64,000 nucleotides of DNA from Flavobacterium sp. 9AF. Its GTDB lineage: Bacteria; Bacteroidota; Bacteroidia; Flavobacteriales; Flavobacteriaceae. The stretch is taken from contig NZ_LR733556.1 of the NCBI RefSeq assembly GCF_902506265.1, positions 329,871 to 393,870 of the forward strand, given 5' to 3'. A model generated the notes under the pieces. That model saw only the letters and a program-made list of their open reading frames with translations. It was not told the DNA's origin and made no database searches. Shown here piece by piece: positions 60,915 through 64,000 of the stretch (its first letter is position 1; each line of letters begins with the position of its first letter). The position numbers and the translations under genes are program-made.

Positions 60915-61640
60915 TTAAATCTTTATATTACTTTCAAAAATAGTTTGAGATGCAATTTTCTTTTCTATTAAATGACTAGCTAAATTAAACCATTGGTTAG
61001 CATAATCCAATACCATTTTGTCAGAAGAAACTACAATAGCCTCAGTCTGTATTAAAATTTGGTCTGCATTATCTTCTAAACGAACTTCCCATCGCATCTT
61101 ATTTGCTTTTGCCATAGCTTCTATTTTGGCTTTTATTCTTCCACTATTAGAAACTTGCTTGTCAAAAATCCAAAGTACAACATCTAATTTATTTTCTTTA
61201 CAAAAATCTATAACTAAACGTATTACTTGTTCTGTTTGATTAACCGTTTTATAATTTCCATGTACGCTCGATAAATCGCGGTAGCAACCATCTAAACCCT
61301 TAAAAATATACGCTTGCGAAAGCGTGCTTTCTAATAAAATGAGCAAATTAAATCCATCGATTACCAGCTTTTTATTTGCTAAATTCTCGTATTTTACTTC
61401 CTTCTCTTTTCTAAGAAGCAATTGTTCTTTTGAAACACTCATACCTTGTACCGCTTTTTGTTGGCGACTGGCTAATTTATAACGATTACCCACAATTGAT
61501 AAGGCATTTTTTTCAGAATAACCACGAGACAGCAAGTAATGCATATCCAATAAGGCTTCTTGTATTGCCGCTAGAAATTTTGGTGTTGAAAAAAAGAAAT
61601 CATCTTTGGCTTCTTTCCCTCTATTGCTTTGTTTTGACAT
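60915..61640 (-). CDS. DUF434/DUF5616-type PIN/NYN-like protein
   Basis: 241 aa. The N-terminal helical domain FLAAIQEALLDMHYLLSRGYSEKNALSIVGNRYKLASRQQ fits DUF434. The C-terminal part has PIN-like acidic positions: LVIDGFNLLI (Asp95), LWIFDKQVSNSGRIKA (Asp160) and VVSSDKMVLDYA (Asp207). Such proteins are probable RNases. Located between the RNA ligase and the 226-aa protein, on the same strand. A nuclease beside a ligase suggests end processing, or a toxin whose damage is repaired by the rest; both are inference. Confidence 0.78.
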   Translation of the reverse strand: MSKQSNRGKEAKDDFFFSTPKFLAAIQEALLDMHYLLSRGYSEKNALSIVGNRYKLASRQQKAVQGMSVSKEQLLLRKEKEVKYENLANKKLVIDGFNLLILLESTLSQAYIFKGLDGCYRDLSSVHGNYKTVNQTEQVIRLVIDFCKENKLDVVLWIFDKQVSNSGRIKAKIEAMAKANKMRWEVRLEDNADQILIQTEAIVVSSDKMVLDYANQWFNLASHLIEKKIASQTIFESNIKI

Positions 61641-61660
61641 CTTTTAAAAATTAAAATTCA

Positions 61661-61722
61661 TTTTAAAACGGCTTCTCGATACTTTTCAAAATTAGAAATT
61701 TTGAAAAACTCGAAGTGACGTG
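61661..61722. repeat. REP-like palindrome between the NYN and ligase genes
   Basis: TTCTCGATACTTTTCAAAAT, then AGAAATTTTGAAAAACTCGA and AGTGACG. Constant ends with an inner perfect stem TTTTCAAAATT/AAATTTTGAAAA. Same family as the units in the tRNA array. Confidence 0.7.
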
Positions 61723-61768
61723 AAAATAACATTTGGGCTTAGATACTAATATAATCCAAAAACATTGT

Positions 61769-62788
61769 TTATTTTTCTTCGCTATTCATAAACGGTTTTT
61801 CAAAAGTAGGACGAATTCTTTTCCAAATCTCATGTTCGTAGCTTTTATTATCTAACATTAAAAAAAGTACTGCTGGAAATTGACAAGTATAAAAATAAGC
61901 TGCTGTCTCTTTTCTTGTTTCTAATATTTTAAAGTCGTTTTTACACTGTTTTTCAATTATTTGAAATTCTTCATTTAAAGTATTCATTTTATTTTTCACC
62001 CAATTAAAAAATTCATCTGGAACATGTTCTATTATTTCATCTAAAGGCAGTTTATTCATTAAATGTTCCCAAATATCAATACTGGTTAATTGCGTAATAA
62101 TTCGATGCAAACGAACATATTCATCAAATTTGACTTTCATTCGGAAACCATTTTCAAATCTAATTACAAAACCTTCTTTGTTCTCTTTTTCGAGATTTTT
62201 TAAAGTCAAAATATCTTCAATTCCATCGTATTTTTCAACTATAGGAAAACCAATGTCTTCCAAAGGCAATTCTTTTCCTGAAGCTATTTCGATAATTCCT
62301 AATAAAACCAAAGCTTCAGCTGTACCATAATCTAGAACAATACGGTTTTCTGGATAAATAATTTCAAATAAATAGGTTTTGTTTGGATTTAGATGTTTCC
62401 AATTTTCTTTATAAATCGTATGAAGTAATTTTGTTCCTCTTGTCGCTTGCTCACTAGTAAAAGAACCTCTACTTGCTATATACGGTATTTGGTTAACCCA
62501 ATACAAAATACCTAACGACCCATCCATCTTGTCATAAACTTCAAAAGAGGTTTTAGGAATTTCGACACCTTCTTGTTCGCCCAAATTAAAAAACTTAGGA
62601 AATGGTCTTGCAACAATATTTTGATTACCATCCATAATAATACCACGACAGGCTAAGGTTACTTCATTCCAAAGCCTTTCAAATTGGACAGTTTGAGAAT
62701 AGTTGTATATAAATAAATCCCATTCAGGGTGTTTATTTACTTTAATGTATCCTTCATCAATCATTTGTTGCAATAAAGCTTTATTCAT
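61769..62788 (-). CDS. T4 Rnl1-type RNA ligase
   Basis: About 339 aa from ATG 62788 (MNKALLQQMIDEGYI); a longer frame extends 21 bp upstream. Nucleotidyltransferase motifs in order: ACRGIIMDG, motif I YDKMDGS with Lys87 as the AMP-accepting residue, ASRGSF (Ia), YLFEIIYP (III), EGFVIRF (IV) and MKVKFDEYVRLH (V). This is the Rnl1/RNA_lig_T4_1 pattern; T4 Rnl1 reseals cut anticodon loops. Expected to join 5'-phosphate to 3'-OH RNA ends, supplied by the kinase and phosphatase-like partners. The shared promoter element sits 38 bp upstream of the ATG. Confidence 0.92.
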   Translation of the reverse strand: MNKALLQQMIDEGYIKVNKHPEWDLFIYNYSQTVQFERLWNEVTLACRGIIMDGNQNIVARPFPKFFNLGEQEGVEIPKTSFEVYDKMDGSLGILYWVNQIPYIASRGSFTSEQATRGTKLLHTIYKENWKHLNPNKTYLFEIIYPENRIVLDYGTAEALVLLGIIEIASGKELPLEDIGFPIVEKYDGIEDILTLKNLEKENKEGFVIRFENGFRMKVKFDEYVRLHRIITQLTSIDIWEHLMNKLPLDEIIEHVPDEFFNWVKNKMNTLNEEFQIIEKQCKNDFKILETRKETAAYFYTCQFPAVLFLMLDNKSYEHEIWKRIRPTFEKPFMNSEEK

Positions 62789-62808
62789 AACTTTAATTTT
62801 TAATAGCA

Positions 62809-62837
62809 CAAAGTTGCATTCTATTTACGCAGTTATT
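62809..62837 (-). promoter_or_regulatory. Shared promoter element, copy 4
   Basis: On the minus strand AATAACTGCGTA (62826-62837), 13 bp, TTTG (62809-62812), just upstream of the RNA ligase. Here both arms are present as TACGCA and TGCGTA (62826-62844), a near palindrome. Confidence 0.65.
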
Positions 62838-62856
62838 TTGCGTATATTTTAAAACC

Positions 62857-63564
62857 CTATTCCGTTGTATGTTCCATTTTAGGGATTTCACTTTCAACAG
62901 CATGAATAAAAAGATGAATATACTTTTGAATAGATCGCATAGTTGTATTTGAATCTCTTCTTAAATATATTGCCAATTCTGGATAAAAAGTGGCAACCTC
63001 ATCTTTAGTATATGCTTCCTTATTATCGTACAAAGCCAAAGTTTGTCCTAATTGAAAAGCTAATGATTTTTTCAAATCCAAAGGATTACTTCCTTTTCCA
63101 AAATCTTCTATTTCATTAAAATCAATTGTTTTTAAAACATCCATTTTAGCATAAATATCTTGCTGTAAAGCTTGTTTCACTATTGTTCGATATTGTGTTT
63201 TAGAGATAAAAGATAAAATCATTCGTAAGCCACGTATCATTTTTAAATGTAAATTTCTAGGTAGTTTTTGCTTTATTAGAAGTTCATACTCCTGTGCATG
63301 TAAATGATAGGTACTCAAAATAGCATTGTTGAGTTCGTCAGGTGTTCCTTTATAAACAGAAACAATCTCACCTGCTTTAACAACGGCTAGATTAGCGTTT
63401 ATTAGCTTTTCAGAATATTTTAAAGCTATTTCTTGACTCAGTTCTTTACTAAGACTTAGTTTTTCTAAAATTGTATTTGGCATTTCTTCAATAAAAAAAA
63501 CGACATCATAATCGTTAGAATCAATTGAACCAAAAAAATGATAAGGAGTATTAGTATTTTTCAT
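62857..63564 (-). CDS. Pol-beta-type nucleotidyltransferase, ligase-associated
   Basis: 235 aa. The signature FFGSIDSNDYDVVFFIEE (Gly12-Ser13; Asp18, Asp20) is that of the Pol-beta nucleotidyltransferase superfamily. The rest is helical (TKDEVATFYPELAIYLRRD etc.). Its C-terminal part is paralogous to the next gene (TQYRTIVKQAL vs TKYRTEIKSVL, VLKTIDFNEI vs VLKRIDFISL). It precedes the RNA ligase, so 3'-end nucleotide addition or end capping is a sensible guess. Overlaps the upstream gene by 14 bp. Confidence 0.78.
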   Translation of the reverse strand: MKNTNTPYHFFGSIDSNDYDVVFFIEEMPNTILEKLSLSKELSQEIALKYSEKLINANLAVVKAGEIVSVYKGTPDELNNAILSTYHLHAQEYELLIKQKLPRNLHLKMIRGLRMILSFISKTQYRTIVKQALQQDIYAKMDVLKTIDFNEIEDFGKGSNPLDLKKSLAFQLGQTLALYDNKEAYTKDEVATFYPELAIYLRRDSNTTMRSIQKYIHLFIHAVESEIPKMEHTTE

Positions 63565-64000
63565 TGATCATGTCTATTAATTCATTATTACATTGTAACA
63601 TACCATTCATTGAATTAAAAATTCCAAAATTTTCAATTATAGAAAGCCATTCTAAAATTGTATTTTGTAAGAAGATTTTATCTTTTTCATGTAGATTTTT
63701 CCTATAAACAAGACGATATGATTCTGGAGCATAATCCACAGCTTCTTTTTTTGTATATATTTCAATATCTTCGATTAATAATGCTTTATTTTGGACAACA
63801 TAAAAAGTAATTATTTTCCATATATCTAAATCAGTAGCATTTTTTTGGTTAAAAGAATTCAAACTAATGAAATCTATTCTCTTGAGAACTTTTATTTTAA
63901 GATTAAAATCATGAACCCCTTTAAGCACTGATTTGATTTCTGTTCTATATTTTGTTCTTGTCAAAAAGGTTAAAATTGTACGAACTGCTTTATAAATGGC
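63551..64000 (-). CDS. Paralogous nucleotidyltransferase, C-terminal part (5' end outside window)
   Basis: The frame stays open to base 64000 (upstream AIYKAVRTILTFLTRTKYRT aligns with the neighbour's KMIRGLRMILSFISKTQYRT), so a TTG at 63964 is not the start and the gene continues beyond the window. Only the helical C-terminal half is visible; the catalytic signature should lie outside. Tandem duplicate of the gene at 62857-63564. Confidence 0.75.
   Translation of the reverse strand, partial: AIYKAVRTILTFLTRTKYRTEIKSVLKGVHDFNLKIKVLKRIDFISLNSFNQKNATDLDIWKIITFYVVQNKALLIEDIEIYTKKEAVDYAPESYRLVYRKNLHEKDKIFLQNTILEWLSIIENFGIFNSMNGMLQCNNELIDMINEKY

Noticed and set aside
30752..64000. Prophage origin of the RNA-repair genes
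   Set aside because: RNA ligase, kinase and tRNAs recall T4-like phages, but there are no capsid, tail, terminase, integrase or lysis genes in 34 kb, and cellular genes are interspersed.

Overview
The window looks like a chromosomal segment of a flavobacterium (phylum Bacteroidota). It is very AT-rich. Promoters carry the TANNTTTG -7 box of this phylum, proteins resemble flavobacterial housekeeping families, tRNA genes lack an encoded CCA, and intergenic gaps are full of short palindromic repeats. All assignments come from reading motifs; no database search was possible.

Positions 1-25600 are mostly ordinary. They hold the end of a hybrid histidine kinase, then punA, lpxK, a NIF3 protein, a coiled-coil protein, rluF, fumC, corA, hutI, a GlcD-type FAD oxidase, an AEC transporter and the MeaB-type GTPase. 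Next come a DUF2589-type cluster divergent from a membrane protein/histidine kinase/response regulator operon (14-19 kb), a MATE transporter, an ECF sigma operon, PPK2 and a LURP/scramblase-like gene. From 25.6 to 28.6 kb there is a truncated IS3 remnant, 98-bp tandem repeats, seven tRNA genes plus a 52-nt truncated tRNA-like element, and two very short ORFs with their own control signals. A double-glycine leader peptide and two secreted proteins follow.

From 30.7 kb to the right edge the window is dominated by RNA-metabolism genes, almost all on the minus strand. These include an RlaP-type nucleotidyltransferase; an operon of RNase Z-like metallohydrolase, polynucleotide-kinase-like P-loop protein and Thg1-like 3'-5' polymerase; a possible primase-fold protein; a second RlaP; a TPR-like protein with an Hsp90-like ATPase; an S24-like peptidase; TatD; three tRNA-like genes; a zinc-cluster SDR; a PIN/NYN-like protein; a T4 Rnl1-type RNA ligase; and two tandem Pol-beta-type nucleotidyltransferases. 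Unrelated modules are interspersed: a large hybrid kinase, a U32 protease-family tRNA/rRNA hydroxylase, a glycosyltransferase, a DyP peroxidase operon and a second two-component system. The toolkit contains every step of RNA healing and sealing: end trimming, 5' phosphorylation, 3'-5' and 3' nucleotide addition, and ligation. Four minus-strand units share one promoter element (AATAAYTGCGTA, 13-14 bp, TTTG), which suggests one regulon. The best candidate for an undescribed system is this RNA-repair island together with its accessory and aberrant tRNA genes.
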